Below are positions 37,078 through 45,229 of a stretch of DNA of 64,000 bases, in pieces (position 1 is the stretch's first letter; each line of letters begins with the position of its first letter). Source of the DNA: Echinicola jeungdonensis (lineage in GTDB: Bacteria > Bacteroidota > Bacteroidia > Cytophagales > Cyclobacteriaceae); assembly GCF_030409905.1 (NCBI RefSeq), contig NZ_JAUFQT010000002.1, positions 930,001 to 994,000 on the forward strand, read 5' to 3'. A model generated the notes under the pieces. That model did not search any database. It saw nothing but the letters and a program-made list of their open reading frames with translations, and was not told the origin of the DNA. The position numbers were made by a program, and so were the translations under genes.

Positions 37078-37851
37078 ATGAGTAATTTCAAAACAGATAT
37101 AAAAAGAATACTAACCCATATTCTGATCATTTTAGGACTATTGTTTGCCCTTTTGTTTTTATTTTTTGAGATTTTTCTTCCCAGCTATACCCATCACGGG
37201 GAAACGGTAACAGTTCCGGATTTGGAGAACTTCCACTATGATGAATTGGAGGAATATCTCGAGGAGAGGAAATTGAGTTATGTTATCACCCCGGACAGCG
37301 GATTTGTAAAAGAAGCACCACCCTTAACGGTACTAAAGCAAAATCCCCGTCCCGGTGCCAAGGTAAAGGAGGACAGAAAAATCTATATTACCCTCAATGC
37401 AGAAAATGCCCCATTGGTGAAAATGCCAAACTTGAAAAACAGCCCCCTCAAAAACGCCCAGGAGGTGCTTGCCAATTACGGCCTTGTCCGCGGAGAGATT
37501 ATTTATGTCCCCGATATTGGGATTAATGTGGTATTGGATCAAAAATACAGAGGGAGGTCCATAAAAGAGGGTTTTGAAATTGCCAAAGGCTCAAAAATAG
37601 ATTTGGTGGTTGGAGATGGTTTGGGCAAACAAACTCTGGCTATCCCCAATCTGATTGGAATGGATGAATCTGAGGCAGAGTTTTTAATTGTTGGCTCTGG
37701 ATTGAGAATTGGCAAAATTTCCTATGTCACCACAGATTCAGTTCCCAAAGGAACTATTGTCAAACAACTTCCCCCTTCAGGAATTGAAGCAAAAACTGGA
37801 GAATTGGTGGATGTTTGGATTTCTGAACTGGAAAAAGAGTCTAATTTATAA
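37078..37851 (+). CDS. Membrane-anchored triple-PASTA protein
   Basis: A 257-residue protein with one N-terminal membrane helix (about 12-34) and three PASTA domains outside (about 43-108, 112-178 and 186-252), each beginning with the V/M/I-P-N/D-L motif (VPDLENF, MPNLKNS, IPNLIGM). PASTA domains bind peptidoglycan fragments or penicillin-like rings. In Gram-positive bacteria they sit on Ser/Thr kinases or penicillin-binding proteins; here no kinase or transpeptidase is attached or adjacent. The gene overlaps the following T9SS cargo gene by one base (TAATG). A cell-wall sensing or structural role is inferred. Confidence 0.9.
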   Translation: MSNFKTDIKRILTHILIILGLLFALLFLFFEIFLPSYTHHGETVTVPDLENFHYDELEEYLEERKLSYVITPDSGFVKEAPPLTVLKQNPRPGAKVKEDRKIYITLNAENAPLVKMPNLKNSPLKNAQEVLANYGLVRGEIIYVPDIGINVVLDQKYRGRSIKEGFEIAKGSKIDLVVGDGLGKQTLAIPNLIGMDESEAEFLIVGSGLRIGKISYVTTDSVPKGTIVKQLPPSGIEAKTGELVDVWISELEKESNL

Positions 37852-39701
37852 TGCGATCATACCGGTTGTTGAAAGCAATTATTGCTCTTTGCCTTGGGCT
37901 GATTGGTTCCATGGAAAGTGTAAAAGCCCAGTTGGTGCAATTACCCATCAACAGGACATCCAATATTGAGCAAAAATCAAATATTCTTCATGGCCGGATC
38001 AAAGAGGACGCTATTTCTTTGCCCTTCTGGGATGATTTTCACAAAGGAAAATTAGACACTACGCTTTGGCTTGGGCAAGGAGCCCATGCTTCCCGGTCGG
38101 CAGCAGTGAATGCCCCTTCCTTAGGAGCAGTAATAATGGATGGTTCCAATGAAAAAGGAAAACCTTACAGCAACAGCATCCGGGAACAGGGAATTGGGGA
38201 CCAATTGACCAGCAGGCCTATCTACCTGGACTCCATCCCAGATGAAGAAAAAGCAAGCATCTATTTGAGTTTTTTTTGGGAAGCAGGAGGAAAAGCCGAA
38301 TTGCCGGATGAAACAGACCGTTTAGAACTTTATTTTCTTGATAGCCTTGACCAATGGAACAAAGTATGGGAGGTATCAGGCGGAGATCTTTCCAGGGATC
38401 AATTTAGCCAGGAAATTATTGGCCTTGGATCGATTTATCTTCATGATCATTTCCAATTCAGGTTTCAAAATGCGGGTAGATTGTCCGGCCCATTTGACAC
38501 TTGGTTGATCGATTATATTTACCTCAATAAAAATAGGTCTGAACAGGATACCCAATACCTGGATAGGGCCCTTACCCAGCCAAGCACTCATTTTTTAGGG
38601 ATTTATGGAGCCATGCCGCTTTTTGAATTCAACCAGGACCCCAATGCCCATGCAAAGGCCCTGACCAATCAATTTTACAATCTCAACAATCGTTTCAGGG
38701 CAATGGAATATAGTGTTGAAATCCGGGATAAGGCCAACAAAGAACTGATTATACAAATCAATGATAATACCCCTTTTAACCCTGTACCTCTGGCCAATGA
38801 AAGAAGGGACTTTTCCAGTGCAAGTCCCGGGCCTTTCCCAGAAAGAGCATGGACGGATCCCTTTGATATGGAAAGTAGCATTTATCTTACCACGGGGGAT
38901 TTCTTTTTGATAGATTCAATTGCCGGAGAAGATACTACCTACCATACGCATATTGACTTTAGGATCAACGATACCATCCGACAAACCATCCCAATAAGAG
39001 ATTATTTTGCCTATGACAATGGTCAGGTGGATTATGCAGCAGGTATCAACCAAAGGTCCGGTATGTTGGCAGTAGCTTATGAACTGAGCCAACCGGCTTA
39101 TATTAATGCCCTAAGTATTAATTTTACAAACTCCAGACAAGTGGGAACGGCCATTGACTTAATGGTTTGGCAAGATTTGGATGACACTCCCCTTTTTACC
39201 AAAGAAGTCACCATTCAGCCCAAAGACAGCATCAATGGTTTTATACATTATCCACTCGATACAGGGATCAGGGTTCAAGATACATTTCATGTGGGCTTTG
39301 CCCAGTTTACCAATGATTTTGTACATGTAGGCCTTGACATATCCAATGATTCAGGAGATAAGATATTTTACAATATTGCAGGCATTTGGGAACAAAACGA
39401 GGAAGTAAGCGGTTCTTTGATGCTAAGACCCCACCTCAGTTTAGCCCCTCCGGTTTCGGGTGGAAATGGCCAGGAAGAAGGGATTAGTGCTTATCCCAAT
39501 CCGGTTATTGACCAATTGTACCTGGAAGGAAATATTAATGAGGTTAAGATATTTGATTCATTTGGAAGAGAAATTAATACAAGCATCAATTCCTTTGAAA
39601 AAGGCAAAATCATTAGTTTTGCAAAAAATCATCGGGGAGTATATATTGTGAAGGCTTTGGTTAATGGCCAGCCACAAACCATTAGAATTCTAGTAAAATA
39701 A
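37851..39701 (+). CDS. Secreted protein with T9SS type A sorting domain
   Basis: A 616-residue secreted protein. It has a signal peptide (1-26, ending SVKAQ) and a C-terminal type A sorting domain (about 540-616; ISAYPNPVIDQLYLEG ... GVYIVKALV). The middle is beta-rich, with a lectin- or jelly-roll-like look (LPFWDDFHKGKLDTTLW; RFQNAGRLSGPFDTWLIDYIYL), but no catalytic motif is recognised. It starts within the stop codon of the PASTA gene and ends 2 nt before the rhodanese gene. Its co-expression with the PASTA protein suggests a cell-envelope role. Confidence 0.88.
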   Translation: MRSYRLLKAIIALCLGLIGSMESVKAQLVQLPINRTSNIEQKSNILHGRIKEDAISLPFWDDFHKGKLDTTLWLGQGAHASRSAAVNAPSLGAVIMDGSNEKGKPYSNSIREQGIGDQLTSRPIYLDSIPDEEKASIYLSFFWEAGGKAELPDETDRLELYFLDSLDQWNKVWEVSGGDLSRDQFSQEIIGLGSIYLHDHFQFRFQNAGRLSGPFDTWLIDYIYLNKNRSEQDTQYLDRALTQPSTHFLGIYGAMPLFEFNQDPNAHAKALTNQFYNLNNRFRAMEYSVEIRDKANKELIIQINDNTPFNPVPLANERRDFSSASPGPFPERAWTDPFDMESSIYLTTGDFFLIDSIAGEDTTYHTHIDFRINDTIRQTIPIRDYFAYDNGQVDYAAGINQRSGMLAVAYELSQPAYINALSINFTNSRQVGTAIDLMVWQDLDDTPLFTKEVTIQPKDSINGFIHYPLDTGIRVQDTFHVGFAQFTNDFVHVGLDISNDSGDKIFYNIAGIWEQNEEVSGSLMLRPHLSLAPPVSGGNGQEEGISAYPNPVIDQLYLEGNINEVKIFDSFGREINTSINSFEKGKIISFAKNHRGVYIVKALVNGQPQTIRILVK

Positions 39702-39703
39702 TT

Positions 39704-40012
39704 ATGGAAGACATTACAGTAGAAGAATTAAAAGAAAAATTAGACAAAAAAGAGCAGTTTCCATTTATCGATGTTCGTGAAGAATGGGAATATGAAGAAG
39801 ATAACTTAGGAGCTCTTAATATTCCATTGGGACAACTTCCCCATTCCCTTGAGGAAATCGAAAAATACAAAGACCAGGAAATTGTGGTTCATTGCCGTTC
39901 AGGTGCAAGAAGCGGAAATGCTAAAAAATTCCTGGAAGAAAAAGGATATTCGAAAGTAAGAAATGTCCTGGGTGGCATTTTGGCTTTCAGAGAACTGGAA
40001 GAAGAAGAGTAG
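39704..40012 (+). CDS. Single-domain rhodanese-like protein
   Basis: A 102-residue rhodanese domain. The active-site Cys is in VHCRSGARS (about residue 65) and the CH2A-like N-terminal IDVREEWEYE is present. No signal peptide is seen, so it is cytosolic, probably a sulfur carrier or persulfide transferase. It is the last gene after the PASTA and T9SS cargo genes, 2 nt behind the latter, and its stop codon lies within the operon terminator. The link to the envelope genes is not understood. Confidence 0.9.
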   Translation: MEDITVEELKEKLDKKEQFPFIDVREEWEYEEDNLGALNIPLGQLPHSLEEIEKYKDQEIVVHCRSGARSGNAKKFLEEKGYSKVRNVLGGILAFRELEEEE

Positions 40013-40036
40013 GGAGACCCTACTCTTCTTTTTTTT
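40002..40036 (+). terminator. Terminator of the PASTA-T9SS-rhodanese operon
   Basis: Stem AAGAAGAGTAGGG / CCCTACTCTTCTT (40002-40014 and 40018-40030), 3-nt loop, then a T-run. The rhodanese stop codon lies in the left arm. Confidence 0.9.
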
Positions 40037-40329
40037 GATCGGTAATCAAACGTGGAGGTTCTTAGCTATTAAATGATTATAACTATGTTTTAACCTTTTC
40101 TTTTCAGCAATTTTAGGATTCCTCAACTAACAGTACTACATGTACATGGCTGGGAATCGTTATTAGCTCCCATTCTGCTATATTATCCAAAGATTAACAA
40201 GTTAACCAGCTATTACAGCACAAATATTTTTTCCTGCTTTTCAAGGCCTCCGAATCTTTGCTCTTTATTCTTCTAACCTATTGATATAGAACAAGCTTTT
40301 GCTCTGTTAACATTCAATTTCGCCCCCCC
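40031..40329. other. Spacer between convergent units
   Basis: About 300 bp with no coding frame and no RNA gene that I can identify. Only the rhodanese terminator tail lies at its left end. Confidence 0.5.
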
Positions 40330-41436
40330 TTATGATACTTGAAATGGCTGTGGGGTAAAGCAAAGGATAAAAATAATGATAGCTAACCAGGCAATTACTT
40401 TTCTGGGAAGGTTGATTTCCCTGCCATCTTTTACCTTGGGATGTTCGATGCCTATCACCCTACCCAAAATAAAAGCAAACAGCAACCAACCTGAATACCC
40501 TTGAACATCTGGAAAGATAAAAAGCAGTACATATTGTAAAGCCACAATGGATAAAGTAATGGTCCATTTGGTGGAATTGGATATACTTACCCTTCTAAAA
40601 CAGATATAAATAAATCCTACATATAAAGGCAGTGCCAACAATAAATATTCTGTTCCCTCATAAGGGTTGACCATTCCCAATCCGGCAAAGAACAAAAAGG
40701 CAATATAAAAACTTAGCGATATGACCCGGTGGTGATTGGGAAACAGCCCAAAAATAACATGCCCCCCATCCAACTGCCCAATCGGCAATAAATTCAGAGC
40801 AGTAAAAAACAAGGCCAAATACCCCGCAAAAAGGTAGGGATAATGAATGACCTCCATCATATTGGGCATACGGTCAGGAGTAGCCAATACCTTTTCCATC
40901 CCCCAGAAAAGTAAGTTATAGCCCAATTCCAAATTCAGGTTTTCACTTTCATCCGGGGAATAGTTTGGATCCTGATATTCTGGATGGACCTGATATATAT
41001 AATCCGCCTCAGGCAGGTTTTGAAAACCATAGACCAATACCCCAAAAGCAATGACAAACCCTGCAATTGGACCCGCTACTCCAATATCAAAGAACTTTTT
41101 CCTGCTGCTCACCAAAGTCTTCATCCTTATTATGGCACCCATAGTTCCAATAGAGGGCATGCCTAAGAATCCCAACCATAAAGGAATAAAATAAGGCAAG
41201 GAAGATTTGACCCGGTGGTAAATGGAGGTGAACAAATGGCCCATTTCATGGATCAACAGAATCCCAATAAATGGCAGGGAAAACTGCATTGATTCCAGGA
41301 AGTAAGCCCAGGTAAGCGGCTTTTCACTGGAGAGAATGCTACGCCCAAAAAGCCACTCTCCTCCTGCCAGGGTGGTACAAAGGAAAGTAATGATAAAAAG
41401 GAGTATATGTCTAATGTATTCTTTATTGCTGTACAT
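40330..41436 (-). CDS. Site-2 protease family (M50) intramembrane metalloprotease
   Basis: A 368-residue polytopic membrane protein with about eight helices. The zinc motif HEMGH is near residue 64 and the third ligand motif GQLDGGHVIFG near residue 222, as in S2P proteases that cut membrane-bound regulators. There is no PDZ domain and no signal-anchor partner beside it. This long form resembles the plant and cyanobacterial EGY-like branch of Bacteroidota. Its start overlaps the end of the upstream HAD gene by 14 nt, so the two are co-transcribed. Its substrate is unknown. Confidence 0.88.
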   Translation of the reverse strand: MYSNKEYIRHILLFIITFLCTTLAGGEWLFGRSILSSEKPLTWAYFLESMQFSLPFIGILLIHEMGHLFTSIYHRVKSSLPYFIPLWLGFLGMPSIGTMGAIIRMKTLVSSRKKFFDIGVAGPIAGFVIAFGVLVYGFQNLPEADYIYQVHPEYQDPNYSPDESENLNLELGYNLLFWGMEKVLATPDRMPNMMEVIHYPYLFAGYLALFFTALNLLPIGQLDGGHVIFGLFPNHHRVISLSFYIAFLFFAGLGMVNPYEGTEYLLLALPLYVGFIYICFRRVSISNSTKWTITLSIVALQYVLLFIFPDVQGYSGWLLFAFILGRVIGIEHPKVKDGREINLPRKVIAWLAIIIFILCFTPQPFQVS

Positions 41437-42058
41437 CTGAAAAATATTCCATCAATGCATTGGGGTGGTTAATATGGCAAGTTTGAAGTCCGACTTTTTG
41501 TGCTCCAATGAGGTTGGGTTCAGTATCATCAAAAAACATTCCCTTTTCGGCAGGTTTTTCTACCAAATCCAATACCTTCTCATATATTATCGCATCAGGT
41601 TTTCTACAGCCCATATGGTGACTTACAAAGACATGGTCAAAAAGTTCATCAAAGCTTTCCACACCAGTATCTTTTAGGAGAATCTCCAGGACTTTTGAAT
41701 AATGGATCCCATTGGTATTGCTCAACATATAAATAGGATGGGTTTTCCTGAGTTCCCTGAGTAGTTCGATTTTTTCCATAGGAATTCCACCCAACATGGC
41801 ATTCCAGATATCATCTACCTCCTGATCGGTCCAATCCTGCTGAAAAGCTTTCTTAACTTCCACCCTAAAAGTTTGATCATCGATTTCCCCTTTTTCATAG
41901 GAATGCTGAATCGGGTTCATCATAAAATTTTTCGCCAAGGCTTTTCCATCTCCATTTAGGTTTCCCCCTAACCTATTGAGAGTAAAAGGGATATTAAGAT
42001 CAACGATGACCCCACCCAGATCAAAGACAAAAAAATCAATGTTTTTATCAATTTTCAT
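41423..42058 (-). CDS. HAD-family hydrolase
   Basis: A 211-residue HAD phosphatase. Motif I is FDLGGVIVDLN, where the second Asp has been replaced by Gly as in the alpha-D-glucose-1-phosphatase (YihX)/epoxide hydrolase-N group; motif II is SNTNGIH, motif III includes GCRKPDAIIYE and motif IV FFDDTEPNLIGA. I place the start at the ATG at 42056-42058; the 19 further codons upstream have no family-like features. The gene is co-transcribed with the site-2 protease. The natural substrate is unknown. Confidence 0.87.
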   Translation of the reverse strand: MKIDKNIDFFVFDLGGVIVDLNIPFTLNRLGGNLNGDGKALAKNFMMNPIQHSYEKGEIDDQTFRVEVKKAFQQDWTDQEVDDIWNAMLGGIPMEKIELLRELRKTHPIYMLSNTNGIHYSKVLEILLKDTGVESFDELFDHVFVSHHMGCRKPDAIIYEKVLDLVEKPAEKGMFFDDTEPNLIGAQKVGLQTCHINHPNALMEYFSDVQQ

Positions 42059-42193
42059 ACTGGTATTTGTTGTTGTTTTGGGATCAAATATGTAACATTG
42101 CATTCCCAAAAGCAAGGAAAAATGGTCTAAGCTTTTTCCTTTACTTTCGAAGTAAATTTATTTTATTAAATTAAAAAGAAAGAAAGCTTTTTC

Positions 42194-42267
42194 GGGCCTA
42201 TAGCTCAGCTGGTTAGAGCACTTGACTCATAATCAAGGGGTCCCTGGTTCGAGCCCAGGTGGGCCCA
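42194..42267 (+). tRNA. tRNA with CAU anticodon (Met elongator or Ile2)
   Basis: A complete cloverleaf: acceptor GGGCCTA / TGGGCCC (one G-T pair), D-arm GCTC/GAGC, anticodon arm CTTGA / TCAAG around CTCATAA, T-arm CCTGG / CCAGG around TTCGAGC, discriminator A, and no encoded CCA. The anticodon is CAT; whether it is read as Met or, after lysidine modification, as Ile2 cannot be settled by eye. A terminator follows immediately. Confidence 0.92.
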
Positions 42268-42270
42268 CAT

Positions 42271-42298
42271 AAGGTCGGATTAATTCCGACCTTTTTTT
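42271..42298 (+). terminator. tRNA terminator
   Basis: Stem AAGGTCGGA / TCCGACCTT (42271-42279 and 42285-42293), 5-nt loop, then a T-run. It starts 3 nt after the tRNA, so the GIY-YIG gene behind it likely has its own promoter or relies on read-through. Confidence 0.9.
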
Positions 42299-42319
42299 AT
42301 TCTACGTAAACTCACTTTT

Positions 42320-42616
42320 ATGATTTCCTTTGTTTACATCCTTTTTTCTGAAAAAATGAATAGATTTTACACAGGTATTACCACATTAAGCATCAAGGAA
42401 AGACTGGAAAACCACATTAAAAAAAAATACAGCAGACTCAATTTTACCCACAAAGCAGAGGATTGGAAATTAGTTTGGGAATTGGAGTGTATTTCTTATT
42501 CTCAAGCAAGGAAAATTGAAATCCATATCAAAAAGATGAAATCTAAAGTTTATATCCAAAACCTCTTGAAGTATCCTGAAATGAAAAGAAAGCTCCAATC
42601 TCAATTTCACGAATAA
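42320..42616 (+). CDS. GIY-YIG nuclease (YhbQ-like) between tRNA repeats
   Basis: A 98-residue stand-alone GIY-YIG domain. The first motif reads VYILFSEKMNRFYTG (VYI and YTG in place of GIY and YIG), the conserved Arg is in IKERLENH, and KLVWELE and the Lys-rich ARKIEIHIKKMK segment follow. It resembles the small YhbQ/UPF0213 group and UvrC N-terminal domains; homing endonucleases share the fold. It lies between an intact tRNA and a broken copy of the same tRNA's 3' part (36-nt direct repeat at 42234-42269 and 42671-42706). That makes a mobile or tRNA-targeting role worth testing; a DNA-repair role is the alternative. Confidence 0.9.
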   Translation: MISFVYILFSEKMNRFYTGITTLSIKERLENHIKKKYSRLNFTHKAEDWKLVWELECISYSQARKIEIHIKKMKSKVYIQNLLKYPEMKRKLQSQFHE

Positions 42617-42634
42617 TTCTTTTTTGATTGGAAA

Positions 42635-42706
42635 TGGTTGAGCACTTGACTCCCCCGAAAGCTTTCGGGGCAAGGGGTCCCTGGTTCGAGCCCAGGTGGG
42701 CCCACA
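42635..42706 (+). pseudogene. Partial tRNA copy interrupted by a palindrome
   Basis: From TGGTT (42635) to CCCACA (42706) this repeats the upstream tRNA from its D-loop to its 3' end. One A is missing in the D-loop (GGTT-GAGC against GGTTAGAGC), the 5' acceptor half and D-stem are absent, and the anticodon bases ATAAT are replaced by an 18-nt palindrome (42653-42670). The T-arm and 3' acceptor half are unchanged over 36 nt. It cannot form a tRNA. Confidence 0.88.
42653..42670. repeat. Perfect 18-nt palindrome within the tRNA copy
   Basis: CCCCGAAAGCTTTCGGGG is identical to its own reverse complement. It sits exactly where the anticodon loop would be, between CTC and CAAG of the tRNA copy. 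It is GC-richer than its surroundings and may be a REP-like dispersed repeat, but no second exact copy was seen in this window. Confidence 0.85.
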
Positions 42707-43116
42707 AATAAGCCTCCCATGATAAATACGGGTTTTTTATTGATATCAATGGTAAAAATCGCTTACTGGTTCTAATTTAAAATCCTCATTTACTTCATAA
42801 ATTAAAACCTTAAATACGATAGAGGGTGTAGTCTCTTTCTCAATTTACTTCTTTAAGGGTTTTCAGTTCTTCCCCGGCACATCAATTTCTCCGCGATTTA
42901 TTGGAAATAAAATTATTGTTAACCCAATAAGAATTCTATTGGTTTCTTTCCCATGATCGTGTATATTATGAAATAACTTAAATAATTTTAGTAATAAGAT
43001 CAATGGAGTATTTTCCAATTGATTTTCTTTAATATATTATTAATTTAAAGGAGATGATTTTTTATTTCATAAAAATGAGAACAATTTATGTCTTAAATCA
43101 ATAATTAAATTTGACC
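42707..43116. other. Spacer between the tRNA copy and a small lipoprotein gene
   Basis: About 400 AT-rich bases without a coding frame. Right after the tRNA copy, 42717-42738 reads like a degenerate terminator (CCCAT ... ACGGG with T-run), with one mispair. No other structure was seen. Confidence 0.5.
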
Positions 43117-43335
43117 ATGAACTGGATAAAAAATTTAAAGACCCTCGCATTATTAGTTTTTGCTTTTGGCTTTTTGTTTTCTGCAACTTTAAGTTCCTGC
43201 GGAAATAAAAAGAATGAAAAAGAAACAACAGAAAAACCTGCGGAAACAAATACTTCGGAATCTGAACATCCTGAAGGAAATGGTAGTCACGAACATTCCG
43301 AAACTACAGAAGGTGAAAATGAGCACCCGGAATAA
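43117..43335 (+). CDS. Small His/Glu-rich lipoprotein
   Basis: A 72-residue protein: basic N-terminus, hydrophobic stretch and lipobox LSSC (Cys at about 28), then a short, very hydrophilic tail rich in Glu, Thr, Ser and His. The tail has two EHPE motifs and an HEHSE segment, which could bind a divalent metal. I start it at the ATG at 43117 and not at the TTG two codons upstream. It has its own terminator downstream and no obvious partner. No family is recognised; the signal peptide makes it credible as a gene. Confidence 0.7.
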   Translation: MNWIKNLKTLALLVFAFGFLFSATLSSCGNKKNEKETTEKPAETNTSESEHPEGNGSHEHSETTEGENEHPE

Positions 43336-43446
43336 TATGGCACCAAGGAATTGATTATTCAAATAACTCCTCTCTTTTTAAAAAATAGAGGGATTAACAT
43401 TTAGGCCAAGAATAAACTCTAAAGTTCTGGTTAAATAAATCTTACA

Positions 43447-43470
43447 ACCGGGAAAACCCGGTATTTTTTT
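43447..43470 (+). terminator. Terminator after the small lipoprotein gene
   Basis: Stem ACCGGG / CCCGGT (43447-43452 and 43457-43462), loop AAAA, then A and a T-run. It may also act on read-through from the opposite strand. Confidence 0.7.
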
Positions 43471-43484
43471 ACTCCAATTTTTAT

Positions 43485-44840
43485 CTAATCGGATTTTCGA
43501 TTGAAAGAAAAAAATGTTTGAGTAGAAGCAGATTTTCCTCCAATTTCCAAAACGGGATAGGCATGGAAATTTATCGGTCCGGAAACAGGCCCGGGTTCCA
43601 CTTCAAGATCCCTACCCCTACTCAATTCAATGCGGTTGGCAGGGTGCCTCCCAAAATAATAGGTTGCTAATGCGGTATACTTATTGCCTTCGCTGATATC
43701 AACCGGCCACCATTTTTCTTCCGCATAAAATTCCGCCCAACAGTGATAACCATCAATTCCTCCTTCATTTCTTTCCGAAGGTATGGAGGCCCCAATGGAA
43801 AAACGTGCAGGAATACCAATAGATCTTGCTAAGGAAATAAAGAATGAATGAAATTCAGTACAGTTTCCTGTCCTGGTATCACAAGCGTAATTAGCATCAC
43901 CATTTCCGTAATTGCCAAATTTCATATAACGCATGTGATCTATCACATAATCATATAAAGCCCTTGCCTGAACAAGTTTGCTATCCCTTTCCCTAATTGC
44001 CAAATTGGCGATTTTTTGAAAACGCCCCCCAACTGGAACAAGAAGGTTTGAGGACAGGTATTTATCTGGAATGTTTTTCTCTGCTTTATAAGGTTCTTTT
44101 TCCTTTCGTATTACCTGGTAAAGAATGTCCACCGTATCTCCACTGTGTTCAGGGTTTAATTTTAGGTAAAGCATGGTATTTCCAAAATCCTTTTCCTTTA
44201 TCATCCTCTTTTTACCTGGAGCTATTAGAGAAAGTATTTCAACATTCTGGAAGCGGTTACTTTTTGCAATTGGAACCCACATTTCCCCTTCGGATATAAT
44301 CTCGGGTAATATGGCTTGATAACGAAATTCGAATGCATCCTCTCCCTCAATAACTCCTAATAATTCGGAAGATGCGTTTTCAACTGGAACCTTAAACCAT
44401 GTTTTGTCTTTTCTTTGTTTCCAGGTATAAAATGGTTTCCCATTAAGTTTATGCACCGATGTTTCGGTTACATCCATTTCACCAGGCTTACCCTCCAGAA
44501 AAAAGTCCACGTCATACACATCACCGCTCACATCGGCCAAATCCACGCAGGCAAAATGGGAGTTAGGTCCTAAATTGGATATGTATTCTGTATGCACACG
44601 GACCAATTTAAGCTGAAGATCATTTTCCCTATAGTTGATAAGAAAAAAACCATTCCCTTGTAAAGTCTTTTCTCGAATATGGGATTTGATTCCCTCTTCG
44701 ATATCGCTTACCCTAATTTTTGTTTCCTTTAAATCAGAATGGACTACTTCTTTTACCCCATTTCTATTTTCTTCTGAATTACAGGAGGCCAAAACCAATA
44801 TTATTCCCCAACTTATATTCCTAAGATTTTTCAACTCCAT
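43485..44840 (-). CDS. Transglutaminase-like lipoprotein
   Basis: A 451-residue protein. The ATG at 44838-44840 gives a lipoprotein signal (LVLASC); 56 further codons upstream in the same frame look non-coding and were left out. The C-terminal part (about 285-400) is a transglutaminase/protease-like core with the triad in GNCTEFHSFF (Cys), DGYHCWAEFY (His) and WWPVDISEGNK (Asp). The N-terminal half is beta-rich without a known domain. Such proteins may cut or cross-link peptides in the periplasm; the actual reaction is unknown. It is transcribed alone. Confidence 0.85.
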   Translation of the reverse strand: MELKNLRNISWGIILVLASCNSEENRNGVKEVVHSDLKETKIRVSDIEEGIKSHIREKTLQGNGFFLINYRENDLQLKLVRVHTEYISNLGPNSHFACVDLADVSGDVYDVDFFLEGKPGEMDVTETSVHKLNGKPFYTWKQRKDKTWFKVPVENASSELLGVIEGEDAFEFRYQAILPEIISEGEMWVPIAKSNRFQNVEILSLIAPGKKRMIKEKDFGNTMLYLKLNPEHSGDTVDILYQVIRKEKEPYKAEKNIPDKYLSSNLLVPVGGRFQKIANLAIRERDSKLVQARALYDYVIDHMRYMKFGNYGNGDANYACDTRTGNCTEFHSFFISLARSIGIPARFSIGASIPSERNEGGIDGYHCWAEFYAEEKWWPVDISEGNKYTALATYYFGRHPANRIELSRGRDLEVEPGPVSGPINFHAYPVLEIGGKSASTQTFFSFNRKSD

Positions 44841-45229
44841 ATCACATTTAAAGTTTATTGTGAAAAAATAGTGGCAAAAACACTCAACTTCCTTCCTATT
44901 AAAGTTAATACTTTGGATAATAAAATTACAGAGAGTCCTAAATTTTGACCCGCCCTTTTTGTTAGAACCCCTAAAACATCCATAATGTGAAATGGTATCG
45001 GTAAACATCTGGATTCCAGTAAATTTTTCTTAATTGGCTGTTAGGAAAAAAATAAACCTGGCACTTAACAATTGCACAATTTTGATTTTATTACTTAGGA
45101 AACAGGGAAAAGTGCCATAAAAAAGCCTTTTACGTTTGTAAATAATTTTCTATTGGTTTATGAACCTTTTATAGTGACCAAATAAATTTTACCAGATTTT
45201 GAACCCTATTCTTATCTTTAAAATTAATT
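44841..45229. other. Spacer between transglutaminase-like and esterase-like genes
   Basis: About 390 bp holding only an unsupported N-terminal extension frame of the transglutaminase-like gene. I see neither a terminator for the esterase-like gene nor an RNA gene. Confidence 0.5.

Noticed and set aside
42635..42706. Second functional tRNA
   Set aside because: There is no 5' acceptor strand or D-stem, and the anticodon is replaced by a palindrome.
42543..42749. Minus-strand frame reading through the tRNA copy (GSNQGPLAPKAF)
   Set aside because: It translates tRNA sequence and the palindrome; this is a known type of spurious frame near tRNA repeats.
44841..45008. A 56-codon N-terminal extension of the transglutaminase-like gene
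   Set aside because: It would bury the lipoprotein signal peptide inside the protein.
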